64,000 nucleotides of DNA from Aureimonas sp. Leaf427 (GTDB taxonomy: Bacteria; Pseudomonadota; Alphaproteobacteria; Rhizobiales; Rhizobiaceae), in assembly GCF_001425485.1 (NCBI RefSeq), contig NZ_LMQW01000004.1:1-64000 (forward strand), given 5' to 3'. The translations under genes and the position numbers were made by a program. Below are positions 47,123-57,078 of this stretch, piece by piece (positions within the stretch are counted from its first letter, which is position 1; each line of letters starts with the position of its first letter). The notes under the pieces were generated by a model, which saw nothing but the letters and a program-made list of their open reading frames with translations, was not told the origin of the DNA and searched no databases.

Positions 47123-47748
47123 TGGTCCAGTCCCTCGACTACCTGAAGGAATCGCCCTCGCAGACCGCGGGCCCCTACGTCCATATCGGCACCAATCCGA
47201 ACTGGGTCGAGATCACGGGCGTCTGGAGCGCCGATCTCGGCCTCGTCCTCGTCGGCCCCGAGACGAAGGGCGAGCGCATCATCGTCGAGGGCCGCCTGAC
47301 CGACGGCGCCGGCGCACCGGTGCGCGACGCGCTGATCGAGATCTGGCAGGCGGATGCGGCAGGTCTCCACAACTCGCCCGCCGAGACGCGCGGCGCCGCC
47401 GATCCCGCCTTCGCCGGCTGGGGACGCCAGCCGGTGTCGGATATCGACGGCACCTACCGCTTCGAGACGATCCGTCCGGGCGCCGTGCCGATGGGCGACG
47501 GCCGCCTCCAGGCGCCGCACATCACGGTCTGGATCGTCGCGCGCGGCATCAATCTCGGCCTGCACACGCGGCTCTACTTCGCCGACGAGGCGAAGGCCAA
47601 TGCGCGCGATCCGCTGCTCCAGCGCATTCCCGAGCCGGATCGGCGCGAGACGCTGATCGCGGCCCGGACGGAGCGGGACGGGCTCCCCGTCTTCACCTTC
47701 GACATCCGCCTCCAGGGCGACCGCGAGACCGTCTTCCTCGACATCTAA
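47122..47748 (+). CDS. pcaG: Protocatechuate 3,4-dioxygenase alpha subunit
   Basis: This 208-residue subunit has the intradiol dioxygenase fold (SPSQTAGPYVHIGTNPNWVE, then DGAGAPVRDALIEIWQADAA and GRLQAPHITVWIVARGINL) but lacks the full iron ligand set, as expected for the alpha chain. It pairs with PcaH. Confidence 0.95.
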   Translation: MVQSLDYLKESPSQTAGPYVHIGTNPNWVEITGVWSADLGLVLVGPETKGERIIVEGRLTDGAGAPVRDALIEIWQADAAGLHNSPAETRGAADPAFAGWGRQPVSDIDGTYRFETIRPGAVPMGDGRLQAPHITVWIVARGINLGLHTRLYFADEAKANARDPLLQRIPEPDRRETLIAARTERDGLPVFTFDIRLQGDRETVFLDI

Positions 47749-47810
47749 CCCTCATGCGGCGCAGCCTCGCGCGCACCATGCGGCGGGCCGGGCGCCCGCG
47801 AAGGAGCACC

Positions 47811-48545
47811 ATGGACAAGACGCTTGCCAGCCTGTCCGACGCCGTCGCCGGCATCGGGGACGGCGCGACCGTAATGATCGGCGGCTTCGGCGGCTCCGGC
47901 GCGCCGATCGAGTTGATCCACGCGCTGATCGACCGGTTTCTCGCCACGGGTCATCCGACCGGCCTCACCGTCGTCAACAACAATGCCGGCAACGGCCATG
48001 TCGGCCTCGCCGCCCTCATCGAGCAGGGCATGGTGAGGAAGCTCATCTGCTCCTTCCCCCGCTCGGCCGATCCCCGCGTCTTCACCGAGCGGTATCTGGC
48101 CGGCGAGATCGAACTGGAGCTGGTGCCGCAGGGGACGCTCGCCGAGCGCATCCGGGCCGGGGGGGCGGGCATCCCCGCCTTCTACACGCCGACCGGCTAC
48201 GGCACGGATCTCGCCGAGGGCAAGCCGGTCGAGGTCTTCGACGGGCGCCCCTACATCCGCGAGCTCTGGCTGAAGGCCGATGTCGCGCTGGTGAAGGCTC
48301 ATCTCGGCGACAGGCTCGGCAACCTCACCTTCAACAAGGCGGCTCGCAACTTCAATCCGCTGATGTGCACGGCGGCTGCGGTCACCATCGCGCAGGTCTC
48401 CCGGATCGTCGAGCCCGGCGGGATCGATCCCGAAGCGGTCGTCACGCCCGGCATCTTCGTGCAAGGCTTGGTCGAAGTCGCCGAGCCCGCGCAGGAGGAA
48501 GTCCTGAACCGCGCCGATGCCGTCTATCCGGAGCCCGCCCGATGA
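47811..48545 (+). CDS. pcaI: 3-oxoadipate CoA-transferase subunit A
   Basis: This 244-residue subunit of the SCOT-type CoA-transferase has GGFGGSGAPIELIHALIDRF and NNNAGNGHVGLAALIEQGMV. ATG at 47811 follows AAGGAG and is preferred to the longer frame. With PcaJ it moves CoA from succinyl-CoA to 3-oxoadipate. It overlaps pcaJ by 4 bp. Confidence 0.93.
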   Translation: MDKTLASLSDAVAGIGDGATVMIGGFGGSGAPIELIHALIDRFLATGHPTGLTVVNNNAGNGHVGLAALIEQGMVRKLICSFPRSADPRVFTERYLAGEIELELVPQGTLAERIRAGGAGIPAFYTPTGYGTDLAEGKPVEVFDGRPYIRELWLKADVALVKAHLGDRLGNLTFNKAARNFNPLMCTAAAVTIAQVSRIVEPGGIDPEAVVTPGIFVQGLVEVAEPAQEEVLNRADAVYPEPAR

Positions 48546-49213
48546 GCGCCCGCCTCACCTCCACGCAGATCGCCTGGCGCGCCGCGCAGGACATTGCCGA
48601 CGGCGCCTACGTCAATCTCGGCATCGGCTTTCCCGAAATGGTCGCGCGCTTTCAGCCGCCGGGCCGGCAGGCGATCTTCCACACGGAAAACGGCATTCTC
48701 GGCTTCGGCGAGGCGCCGGCGGCCGGCGAGGAGGACTGGGACCTCATCAATGCCGGCAAGAAGGCGGTGACGCTGAAGCCCGGCACGGCCTTCTTCCACC
48801 ATGCCGACTCGTTCGCCATGGTGCGGGGCGGGCATCTCGACGTGGCGATTCTGGGCGCCTACGAAGTGGCCGAGACCGGCGATCTCGCCAACTGGTCGAC
48901 CGGGCCGAAGGGCGTGCCGGCGGTCGGCGGGGCGATGGATCTCGTCCACGGTGCCAAGCGCGTCGCCGTCATCACCGACCATGTGACGAAGGACGGCCGC
49001 CCCAAGCTCGTGAAGAACTGCTCCCTGCCGCTGACCGGCGTCGCCTGCGTGACGCGGGTCTATACGAGCCTTGCGGTCATCGACATCGAGGGCGGGCACT
49101 TCGTCCTTCGCGAGAAGCTGCCGTCCCTGTCGATCGAAGACCTCCAGGCCGTGACGGGCGCCGACCTCCTCGTGCCCGGCCCCGTCGCCGACCTCGTCGT
49201 TCCGGAGCTTTGA
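48542..49213 (+). CDS. pcaJ: 3-oxoadipate CoA-transferase subunit B
   Basis: This 223-residue subunit has the catalytic Glu in the family motif HTENGILGFGEAP and the pattern YVNLGIGFPEMVARF. It pairs with PcaI. A single base separates its stop from the pcaF start, so the pathway enzymes are tightly coupled. Confidence 0.93.
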   Translation: MSARLTSTQIAWRAAQDIADGAYVNLGIGFPEMVARFQPPGRQAIFHTENGILGFGEAPAAGEEDWDLINAGKKAVTLKPGTAFFHHADSFAMVRGGHLDVAILGAYEVAETGDLANWSTGPKGVPAVGGAMDLVHGAKRVAVITDHVTKDGRPKLVKNCSLPLTGVACVTRVYTSLAVIDIEGGHFVLREKLPSLSIEDLQAVTGADLLVPGPVADLVVPEL

Positions 49214-49214
49214 A

Positions 49215-50417
<1,203 letters not shown>

Positions 50418-50419
50418 CC

Positions 50420-51478
50420 ATGGCGGACGCCGGCCGGCCCCTCGTCGAGACTCTCACGAGCGATGCCGAGATCGCGTTGCACTTCTCGGCCGAGGCCGAG
50501 CTGTCCGCCATGCAGACCTTCGAGGTCGCCCTGGCGCAGTCCCAAGGCGCGCTCGGCACTCTTTCGTCGGCCGCCGTGCAGGCCGTCGACGACCGCGCCG
50601 GCCCGTCCTTTCGGCCGTCGTTGGACGAGATGGCGAGAGGCTTCGCGCGCGACGGCGTCGTCGTTCCCGCCCTCGTCGTCGCCCTTCGAAAAGCGGTCGG
50701 CGAGGAGCACGGCGCCAGCGTCCATCTCGGCGCGACCAGCCAGGACGCGATCGACACCGGCCTGATGCTGCGGCTGAAAGCCGTGTTCCAGATACTGGAC
50801 CGCCGGCTGGGCACGCTGCTCGGCCAACTCGAGGCCCTAGCCGCGGAGCAAGGCGAGCTCTTCCTGATGGCGCAGACGCGCATGCAGGCGGCGCTGCCCT
50901 TCACCGTCGCCGACAAGATCGTGACCTGGACGCGGCCGCTACAGAGCCACCGCGCGCGCCTCGCCCGGCTTGCCGGCGACATGCCGCTGCAGCTCGGCGG
51001 ACCCGTCGGCACCGGCGCGAGCTTCGGCCCCGCCTATGCCTCGCTGCGCGCCGATCTCGCGCAGCGCCTCGTTTTGCACGATGCGCCGCCCTGGCACTCC
51101 GATCGCACCGTCATCCTCGACATCGCGCAGGGACTGGCGCTCGTCGCCGGTACGCTCGGCAAGATCGGTCAGGACGTGGCGCTGATGGCCCAGACCGAGG
51201 TCGCGGCGATCCGGCTTTCGGGCGGCGGCGGCTCCTCGGCCATGGCGCACAAGCAGAACCCGGTCGGCGCGGAGGTCCTCGTCGCCCTCGGCCGCCTGTG
51301 CGCCGGTCTATCCGGCACGCTCGCCCAATCGATGATCCACGAGAACGAGCGCTCCGGGGCGGCCTGGACCCTCGAATGGGTCCTCCTCCCGCAGATCGCC
51401 GAAGCCGCCGGCGCCGGCCTCGCCATTGCCGACCGCCTCGTCTCGGGCGCCCGCTTCGCGGATGTCTCGAAAGCCTGA
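50420..51478 (+). CDS. pcaB: 3-carboxy-cis,cis-muconate cycloisomerase
   Basis: This 352-residue member of the fumarase/aspartase superfamily has TSQDAIDTGLMLRLKAVFQI and the signature GGGSSAMAHKQNPVGAEVLV. It converts the product of PcaHG to gamma-carboxymuconolactone, the substrate of PcaL. It is the last gene of the operon and is somewhat shorter than the roughly 450-residue Pseudomonas form, but similar to rhizobial PcaB. Confidence 0.93.
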   Translation: MADAGRPLVETLTSDAEIALHFSAEAELSAMQTFEVALAQSQGALGTLSSAAVQAVDDRAGPSFRPSLDEMARGFARDGVVVPALVVALRKAVGEEHGASVHLGATSQDAIDTGLMLRLKAVFQILDRRLGTLLGQLEALAAEQGELFLMAQTRMQAALPFTVADKIVTWTRPLQSHRARLARLAGDMPLQLGGPVGTGASFGPAYASLRADLAQRLVLHDAPPWHSDRTVILDIAQGLALVAGTLGKIGQDVALMAQTEVAAIRLSGGGGSSAMAHKQNPVGAEVLVALGRLCAGLSGTLAQSMIHENERSGAAWTLEWVLLPQIAEAAGAGLAIADRLVSGARFADVSKA

Positions 51479-51501
51479 GGCTCTCTCCGTATCTTTCGCC
51501 G

Positions 51502-51798
51502 TCAGGCCCTGTCGCCCGGCCGGCCCTCGGCAAGGGCCGCGCCGGTCCGGAAGTGCTCGAGCGCCAGGATGCCGGTGTGCTCCGCGAAGAGGCGGAAGGC
51601 TTCGCGCGCGCCGGCCACGCTGGCTTCGCCCCGCAGAGCGCTCCCGCAGGCGTCGAGGGCCGCGTAGTAATCGGCGACATGGCGTCGGCTCGGCCAGTTC
51701 AGAAGCACGTCGATCGCCTGCAACACGGTGCCGATCTCGCGCGTGAAGCCGAGGCTCGTGTAGATCACCAACGGCTCTTCGAATTGATGCAGCGGCAT
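51502..51798 (-). CDS. DUF982 protein
   Basis: This 98-residue protein has the DUF982 pattern (VLLNWPSRRHVADYYAALDA, then ALRGEASVAGAREAFRLFAE). Such small proteins are frequent and multi-copy in Rhizobiales and have no known function. It is convergent with the pca operon, 23 bp apart, and lies just before the first structured repeat. Confidence 0.75.
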   Translation of the reverse strand: MPLHQFEEPLVIYTSLGFTREIGTVLQAIDVLLNWPSRRHVADYYAALDACGSALRGEASVAGAREAFRLFAEHTGILALEHFRTGAALAEGRPGDRA

Positions 51799-51920
51799 GG
51801 CGTCCCTGACTCTCCGGCAGGAGTGAGCGTTTTGCTGCCGGAAGTTAGAAACATTCTCGGACCGGTTTGAAGTTAACGGAGCCGTCTGCTGAAAATTTCA
51901 TCTCCGTTCACCTTAACGCG

Positions 51921-52218
51921 CTAGAGCATCGGACGGTCAATAGGACCCAGTTCTGCTGGCCCCCTATCGGCCAAGGTCAAGGTGGGCGGCAAGGTCGTAG
52001 CGGGGCTACGGCCGCAGACGCACGCCGCTGGAATTGGCCGATAGGGGGGCAGCCCTTCGGGTTTGCCGTGGCCGTCCGCCCACTTTGTCGGCTCGCTAGG
52101 CCGTGGCCCCGCCACGGTCAGACCAAAACGGATGTTTTGGTCGACGTCGCAACCCTTCGCGTGGACCGGGCGGCCACGGCAGACAGAACTGGGTCCTATT
52201 GACCGTCCGATGCTCTAG
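51921..52218. repeat. 298-bp structured palindromic repeat, copy 1
   Basis: The outer arms (51921-51955 and 52184-52218) are a perfect 35-bp inverted repeat ending in CTAGAGCAT. Inside are a second perfect 14-bp stem (CCCCCTATCGGCCA at 51960-51973 with its complement near 52035), a hairpin CGTAGC-GGG-GCTACG, the loop motif CCCTTCGGGTTTGC, and a GACCAAAAC/GTTTTGGTC hairpin (52121-52142). The same order of elements, inverted, occurs at 53981-54275 with different arm sequences. No ORF is supported. It may be a non-autonomous mobile repeat or a structured RNA. Confidence 0.8.
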
Positions 52219-52358
52219 GATATCGCCCACGCGCCGAGGCGAAGAGCGCACCCGCTCCCGCGGCGCCCGTTCACCCTGCGGCGAGAGATCCGGCCTCGCC
52301 GCCTTGCTTTCGCCCGTTCGCATGACGATATGGGCCTTTCCTCCTGAAAGGATGTCTC

Positions 52359-52541
52359 ATGGCGTTGGCCCGAATGACGGCCGAAGGTCGCGGTTTGCTG
52401 TCGTTGCTGGCACGATCGCCCCTCGAAAATCCCGATCCCGATCTCATCAAGAGCCTGGCGAGCCTCGAACTCGCCGAGCGCGTCGAAGGGCGCTGGCAAC
52501 TCACGCGGTCCGGCAAGGCCTATCTCAAGGCCCATCGCTGA
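52359..52541 (+). CDS. Small conserved-looking protein, 60 residues
   Basis: The ORF starts at ATG 52359 with GAAAGGATG a few bases upstream. The sequence (MALARMTAEGRGLLSLLARS, then LASLELAERVEGRWQLTRSG) resembles a small winged-helix-like segment. No family name can be given. It lies alone between the structured repeat and the convergent cyclopropane synthase gene. Confidence 0.6.
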   Translation: MALARMTAEGRGLLSLLARSPLENPDPDLIKSLASLELAERVEGRWQLTRSGKAYLKAHR

Positions 52542-52651
52542 ACGACGAAAATTTCGGCACCAGCGCGGAAAATCTCATCACAACAGTAGCTTGCGGCGGA
52601 TCGACCGACGTGTTGATCTCTTATCGCAGGCGTTTTCTCCCGACGACTGTT

Positions 52652-53965
52652 TCAGAGAGCCTCGGCGCCGCCATCCCGCCGAGGCTCTCGTCGTCCCTCT
52701 CCGCCGTCAGGCAAGCCCAATCCCAGCGCCGGCTCCGGCCACTCCCGTTCGAGCCGCCGATAGGCCTCGGTCGTCGCTAAGATATAGTCGCGGCTGAGCG
52801 GCACGCCGTCGCGCTCGCGGCCGATCTGGATCTGAACCACATTGCCCGATCCGTACAGGAAGACGCATTCGCAGGCGGAGAGGTAGAACTCCCACATTCG
52901 CGCGAAGCGCTCGTCGTAGAGGTCCACGGCCTCGGCGCGATGCGCCTGGAAGCGCAGGCGCCATTCCTTCAGCGTCAGACCGTAATGCTTGCGCCAGATT
53001 TCGACGTCGAGAACCCAGAGGCCGGACTGCTCGACGGCCGCGCTGATCTCCGACAGAGACGGGCTGTAGCCGCCGGGGAAGATGTACTTGCGGATGAAGG
53101 GGCCGGTGACGCCCGGCGGGGATTTGCTGCTGATCGAGTGGATCAGCGCCACGCCGTTCGGCGCCAGCCGGTCCCGGACGGTGCGGAAATAGCCGGCGAG
53201 ATGGTGCGCGCCGACATGCTCCAGCATGCCGACCGACACGATCCGATCGAACCGCTCGCCGATCTCGCGATAGTCGCGCACCTCGAAGCGGACCCGGTCC
53301 GACACGCCCATGGCCTTGGCCCGCGCCGTGGCGACGCGCGCCTGATCGTCGGACAGCGTGATGCCGAGCACCTCGACCTCGGCGACTCGTGCCATATAGA
53401 GCGCCAGCCCGCCCCAGCCGCAGCCGATGTCGAGCACGCTCTGGCCGTCCGCCAGATGCAGCTTCGCGGCGATGTGGCGCTTCTTCGCCGTCTGCGCCTC
53501 TTCCAGCGTCTCCTGCCCGGTCGGGAAGTAGGCGCAGGAATACTGCGCGTCCCGGTCGAGGAAGAGCCGGAAGAGATCGTCCCCGAGTTCGTAGTGGTGC
53601 TTCACGTTGGCGCGGGATCGGGACACCGGATTGTGCTGGTGCAGCCGCTTGGCCCGGCGCGCCACCGTGCGCCAGAAGGCCTGGCCTGCGCTGATGTCGA
53701 AGCTGCGCTTGTTGGCGAAGAAGACCTCGAGGACGGCATGGATGTCGCCGTCCTCGACGGTCAGAGCGCCGTCCATGTAGGCCTCGGCCGCCTTCAGCTC
53801 CGGGTTGAAGGCGATCTTCCAGTCGAAGGCAGGGTCGTGAATGCGGATCGTGGCCTCCGGCCCCGGCTCCATCCCGCCGAAGGTCTCGACCTCGCCGGCC
53901 GGGCCGATGACGGTCAGACGACCTTTGCGGACGGCCTTTCGCAGGAGAAGCGGGAGAAAGCGCAT
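52652..53965 (-). CDS. cfa: Cyclopropane-fatty-acyl-phospholipid synthase family protein
   Basis: This 437-residue SAM-dependent enzyme has the N-terminal lipid-binding part (residues 1-120), then NVKHHYELGDDLFRLFLDRD, SAM motif VLDIGCGWGGLALYMARV and SVGMLEHVGAHHLAGYFRTV. It adds a methylene group to unsaturated membrane phospholipid acyl chains, or is a paralogue with another methyltransferase role. It transcribes leftward. The upstream region holds structured repeat copy 2. Confidence 0.9.
   Translation of the reverse strand: MRFLPLLLRKAVRKGRLTVIGPAGEVETFGGMEPGPEATIRIHDPAFDWKIAFNPELKAAEAYMDGALTVEDGDIHAVLEVFFANKRSFDISAGQAFWRTVARRAKRLHQHNPVSRSRANVKHHYELGDDLFRLFLDRDAQYSCAYFPTGQETLEEAQTAKKRHIAAKLHLADGQSVLDIGCGWGGLALYMARVAEVEVLGITLSDDQARVATARAKAMGVSDRVRFEVRDYREIGERFDRIVSVGMLEHVGAHHLAGYFRTVRDRLAPNGVALIHSISSKSPPGVTGPFIRKYIFPGGYSPSLSEISAAVEQSGLWVLDVEIWRKHYGLTLKEWRLRFQAHRAEAVDLYDERFARMWEFYLSACECVFLYGSGNVVQIQIGRERDGVPLSRDYILATTEAYRRLEREWPEPALGLGLPDGGEGRREPRRDGGAEAL
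52655..52690. terminator. Hairpin at the end of the cfa gene
   Basis: GAGAGCCTCGGCG (52655) pairs with CGCCGAGGCTCTC (ending 52689) with a short loop, inside the last codons of cfa. There is no strong T run on either side, so it is at best a weak terminator between the convergent small gene and cfa. Confidence 0.4.
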
Positions 53966-53980
53966 GAAGCTCGTCCGACG

Positions 53981-54275
53981 TTAGAGCATGATGAGGCTTG
54001 GTATGGTCATTCTGTTTGCTGCGGCTGATGCGATCCGCCAGGAGAAGGGCAAGTCGACCAAAACATCCGTTTTGGTCGGAGTACCGGGGGTACGGCCGCA
54101 GTCCTTCGACACGGCGGGCGCGCAGCCGAAGCAAACCCGAAGGGCCAGCCGTCCTCGCACCAAATCCTTCGGACCACGGCTCGAACGTAGCGCTGCTACG
54201 TCCATCGCCCTGTTCCTCGACCTTGGCACGAGGACGGCTGGCAGAATGACCATACCAAACCTCATCATGCTCTAA
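53981..54275. repeat. 295-bp structured palindromic repeat, copy 2
   Basis: The arms (53981-54014 and 54242-54275) form a 34-bp inverted repeat with one mismatch, ending TTAGAGCAT. Inside are CGACCAAAAC/GTTTTGGTCG, GTACC-GGG-GGTAC and CGTAGC-GCT-GCTACG hairpins, a 14-bp stem GCCAGCCGTCCTCG with its complement near 54230, and AAACCCGAAGGGC. Read in reverse complement the order matches copy 1. Loops and hairpin cores are shared, while the long stems differ in sequence but keep pairing. It lies between cfa and fadD, both leftward. Confidence 0.8.
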
Positions 54276-54396
54276 ACCATCTCCGGCGACACGGAGCACG
54301 GCGCCGAAGCGCCGTCCACCGGACATTCGTCGGCCTGCCACGGGGAAGAGCCGCGCTCGCGCCCCTCCCCCGCAAACGCGTCACCCCTTCGATCCT

Positions 54397-56064
54397 CTAC
54401 TCGCGCAGCGCGCGGCGCAGAACCTTGCCGACGCCGGTCTTGGGGAGAGAGTCGCGAAACTCGATGTGCTTGGGGCGCTTGTAGCCGGTGAGGTTCTCGC
54501 GGCAGAAGGCGCGCACCGCCGCGTCCGTGACGTTCGGATCGTCGGTCACGACGAAGAGCTTCACCGCCTCGCCCGAGCCCTCGTCGGGAACCGCGATCGC
54601 CGCCGCCTCGATGAGGCCGGGCATGCGCGTCACCACCTCCTCGATCTCGTTGGGATAGACGTTGAAGCCGGAGACGTTGATCATGTCCTTCTTGCGATCG
54701 ACGATCCGGAAGCGCCCGTCCGGCTCCATGATGCCGATGTCGCCCGTCTTGAAGAACCCGTCCGGCGTCATCGCGCGCGCCGTCTCGTCGGGCCGGCGCC
54801 AGTAGCCCGCCATGACCTGCGGCCCGCGGATGACGATCTCGCCGGCCTCGCCCGGCGCCAGATCCTCGCCCTCCTCGCCGACGATCTTGAACTCGGTCGA
54901 CGGCAGGGGCAGGCCGATCGTGCCCGTATAGACCTTGGAATCGGTGAAGTTGCAGCTGGCCGAGGGCGAGGTCTCCGAGAGGCCGTAGCCCTCGCAGATC
55001 GCGCTTCCCGTCTTCTCCAGCCAAAGCGCCGCCGTCGCCGCCTGAACCGCCATGCCGCCGCCGACCGACAGCTTCAGGTTCGACCAGTCGACCGTGCCGC
55101 ACTCGGGATGCCGGGCGATGGCGCCGAAGAGCGTGTTGACGGCCGGGAAGAGATGGAAGCGCTGCCGCCGAAGCGTCGAGATGAGGGCGGGAATGTCGCG
55201 CGGATTGGGAATGAGGATGAGGCAGCCGCCCTGGCGGATGGAGAGCATCATGTTCACGGTGAAGCCGAAGATATGATAGATCGGCAGGGCGCAGACCGTG
55301 ACGGGCTGCTCGTTCGCCGGGATCAGCGCGGTCGCCGGGCTGTTCCACAGCTCCGACTGCAGGACGTTGGCGATGATGTTCGAATGGGTGAGCGTCGCGC
55401 CCTTCGAGACGCCCGTCGTGCCGCCCGTATACTGCAGGACGGCGACGTCGCCGAGCCTGGTCGTCACCTCCCGGAACGGGGCGGCGCGGCCGATGGAGAG
55501 CGCCTTGTTCCACCGGACGGCGCCGGGCAGGCTGTAGGCCGGCACCATCTTCTTCACCCGCCGCAGCATGAAATTGACGACGAGCCCCTTCAGCTTGGGC
55601 AGCGTGTCGCCGATCGAGGCGAGGACGACATGGCGGACCGGCGTCTCGGCGCGGCACGCCTCGAACGTGTTCGCCATGTTTTCCAGGATTACGATCGCAT
55701 TGGCGCCGGAATCGGCGAGCTGGTGCTGGAGTTCACGCGGCGTGTAGAGCGGATTGGTGTTCACGACGGTCAGGCCCGCCCGCAGGATGCCGGCGACGGC
55801 GATCGGATATTGCGGCACGTTCGGCATCATCAGCGCGACCCGGTCGCCCTTCTCAAGCCCGAGCGACTGGAGATAGGCCGCGAACGCCCTGGACCCCTCA
55901 TCGATCTCGCGATAGGTCGTCGTCGTCCCCATGAACTCCACGAGCGGCCGGTCGCCGAAGCGCGCGAAGGATTCCGTCAGAAGCTCGGTCAGCGAGCGAT
56001 ACGGAAATTCCGGCAGCTCATGCGGCATGCTCGCAGGGTAGTGCTGAAGCCAGGGCCTGTTCAC
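54397..56064 (-). CDS. fadD: Long-chain-fatty-acid-CoA ligase, FadD-like
   Basis: This 555-residue AMP-forming acyl-CoA synthetase has the P-loop-like VLQYTGGTTGVSKGATLTHS, the GYGLSETSP motif, the DGFFKTGDIGIMEPDGRFRI hinge with VDRKKDMINVSGFNVYPNEI, and the catalytic Lys in LPKTGVGKVLRRALRE. It activates fatty acids for beta-oxidation or lipid synthesis. The start is a GTG at 56064 with GGGAGGA before it. A LiuR/FadP-like palindrome lies about 60 bp upstream. Confidence 0.9.
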   Translation of the reverse strand: MNRPWLQHYPASMPHELPEFPYRSLTELLTESFARFGDRPLVEFMGTTTTYREIDEGSRAFAAYLQSLGLEKGDRVALMMPNVPQYPIAVAGILRAGLTVVNTNPLYTPRELQHQLADSGANAIVILENMANTFEACRAETPVRHVVLASIGDTLPKLKGLVVNFMLRRVKKMVPAYSLPGAVRWNKALSIGRAAPFREVTTRLGDVAVLQYTGGTTGVSKGATLTHSNIIANVLQSELWNSPATALIPANEQPVTVCALPIYHIFGFTVNMMLSIRQGGCLILIPNPRDIPALISTLRRQRFHLFPAVNTLFGAIARHPECGTVDWSNLKLSVGGGMAVQAATAALWLEKTGSAICEGYGLSETSPSASCNFTDSKVYTGTIGLPLPSTEFKIVGEEGEDLAPGEAGEIVIRGPQVMAGYWRRPDETARAMTPDGFFKTGDIGIMEPDGRFRIVDRKKDMINVSGFNVYPNEIEEVVTRMPGLIEAAAIAVPDEGSGEAVKLFVVTDDPNVTDAAVRAFCRENLTGYKRPKHIEFRDSLPKTGVGKVLRRALRE

Positions 56065-56123
56065 GCGTTTCCTCCCACCGTTTTCACATAGGGATACAGG
56101 AGACTGCGGCAGAACGAAACATA

Positions 56124-56137
56124 TTACGTTTACGTAA
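56124..56137. promoter_or_regulatory. Palindromic operator upstream of fadD
   Basis: TTACGTTTACGTAA pairs TTACG with CGTAA around TTTA. Its complement, TTACGTAAACGTAA, resembles the LiuR motif (TTTACGTAAACGTCAA) known for branched-chain and fatty-acid degradation genes in alphaproteobacteria. The regulator itself is not in the window as far as can be told. Confidence 0.5.
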
Positions 56138-56246
56138 GCGTCGATGATTTTCGAGGGTTGTTAACGCGCCCGGAGGGAGACCCTGCCGGCGGAAGGCGGC
56201 GGCGGCGCGGGCGGGCGTTTCGCGCCCCGAGCCAAGCCGGCAGGCA

Positions 56247-56942
56247 TCAGGCGCCCGTGGTGGGCTCCGGTCCGTATCCGGCCAGGAAGAGGTCGATGCC
56301 GCTCTCGATTCGCCGCTTGGTCGTCCCCGGCGCATTCGGAGCGATGCCGAGCAGGCCGCGGGTCGGCACGTCGCCGGCCATCAGCTGCACGAACTGGATG
56401 GCGCCGAGACCGGGATCGTCCACCCGCAACAGTCCGCGGCGGGTCGCTTCGGACAGGAACTCGGCCAGACGCAGCTCGAAACGTTTGGGGCCCGCCTCGT
56501 AGAAGCGCTCCCCCAGTTCGGGAAAACGGACGGTCTGGGAAACGACGCTGCGATAGAGCCGCATCGTCTCCGCCTGTTCCAGCAATTCGACGAACTGGCG
56601 GCCGAACCGGCAAAGCTCGTGCCGGACGTCGCCAAGCTCGGACGAGGAATCCCAGACGTCGTCCGCGATCTTGTTGCAGCGCGCGCCGATCAGCGTGGAG
56701 AAGAGATTCTCCTTGCTGCTGAAATAGGCGTAGAGCGTCGCCTTCGACACCTTCGCCTCGCGCGCGATCGCATCGGTGCTGACCGCCTCGTAGGGCAATT
56801 GCATGAAGAGGCGCCCGGCCGCTTCGAGAAGCTGCCGGACCTTCGGATTGTCCTGATCGAGACGATGGGGATCGAAAGCGTCGCCGACGTCGGCCGTGCC
56901 GCTTTCGGCCATTTCGGCCTGCTTGTCGCTCTTCAGGGTCAC
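56247..56942 (-). CDS. TetR/AcrR-family repressor of the RND operon
   Basis: This 231-residue protein has an HTH (EAAGRLFMQLPYEAVSTDAI, then SKATLYAYFSSKENLFSTLI) and an AcrR-like C-terminal domain (VSQTVRFPELGERFYEAGPK). It is divergent from the RND efflux operon 137 bp away, with two AACTG-type palindromes in between, so it most probably represses that operon and itself and is released by a pump substrate. Confidence 0.88.
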   Translation of the reverse strand: MTLKSDKQAEMAESGTADVGDAFDPHRLDQDNPKVRQLLEAAGRLFMQLPYEAVSTDAIAREAKVSKATLYAYFSSKENLFSTLIGARCNKIADDVWDSSSELGDVRHELCRFGRQFVELLEQAETMRLYRSVVSQTVRFPELGERFYEAGPKRFELRLAEFLSEATRRGLLRVDDPGLGAIQFVQLMAGDVPTRGLLGIAPNAPGTTKRRIESGIDLFLAGYGPEPTTGA

Positions 56943-56980
56943 GGCATCCTCCCCCTACGGAACCGGTTCGCATCGAATTA

Positions 56981-56997
56981 AACTGCACGGTTCAGTT
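56981..56997. promoter_or_regulatory. TetR operator 1 of the RND promoter region
   Basis: AACTGCACGGTTCAGTT has inverted AACTG/CAGTT ends. It matches 13 of 17 bases of the site at 57042. The AACTGAACGGTTCAGTT-like pattern is common in front of TetR-controlled RND pumps. Confidence 0.65.
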
Positions 56998-57002
56998 TTC
57001 CC

Positions 57003-57037
57003 GTTGACGGGTGACGGATTCTGCGTCATCCGTCAAC
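57003..57037. promoter_or_regulatory. 35-bp hairpin between the two operators
   Basis: GTTGACGG pairs with CCGTCAAC, followed after one mismatch by TGACG with CGTCA, leaving a 7-base loop. The position between divergent genes argues against a terminator. It may be a further operator or a leader hairpin. Confidence 0.45.
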
Positions 57038-57041
57038 ACTG

Positions 57042-57058
57042 AACTGAACGGTCTAGTC
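57042..57058. promoter_or_regulatory. TetR operator 2 of the RND promoter region
   Basis: AACTGAACGGTCTAGTC is a less perfect copy of the site at 56981. It lies 21 bp before the first adaptor gene start, where repressor binding would block transcription or early elongation. Confidence 0.6.
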
Positions 57059-57078
57059 GAACGAGGCTCCGCGCCCTC

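Noticed and set aside
51921-54275. A CRISPR array or transposon with coding capacity in the repeat region
   Set aside because: There are only two palindromic units in opposite orientation with no regular spacers, and no transposase frame inside either.
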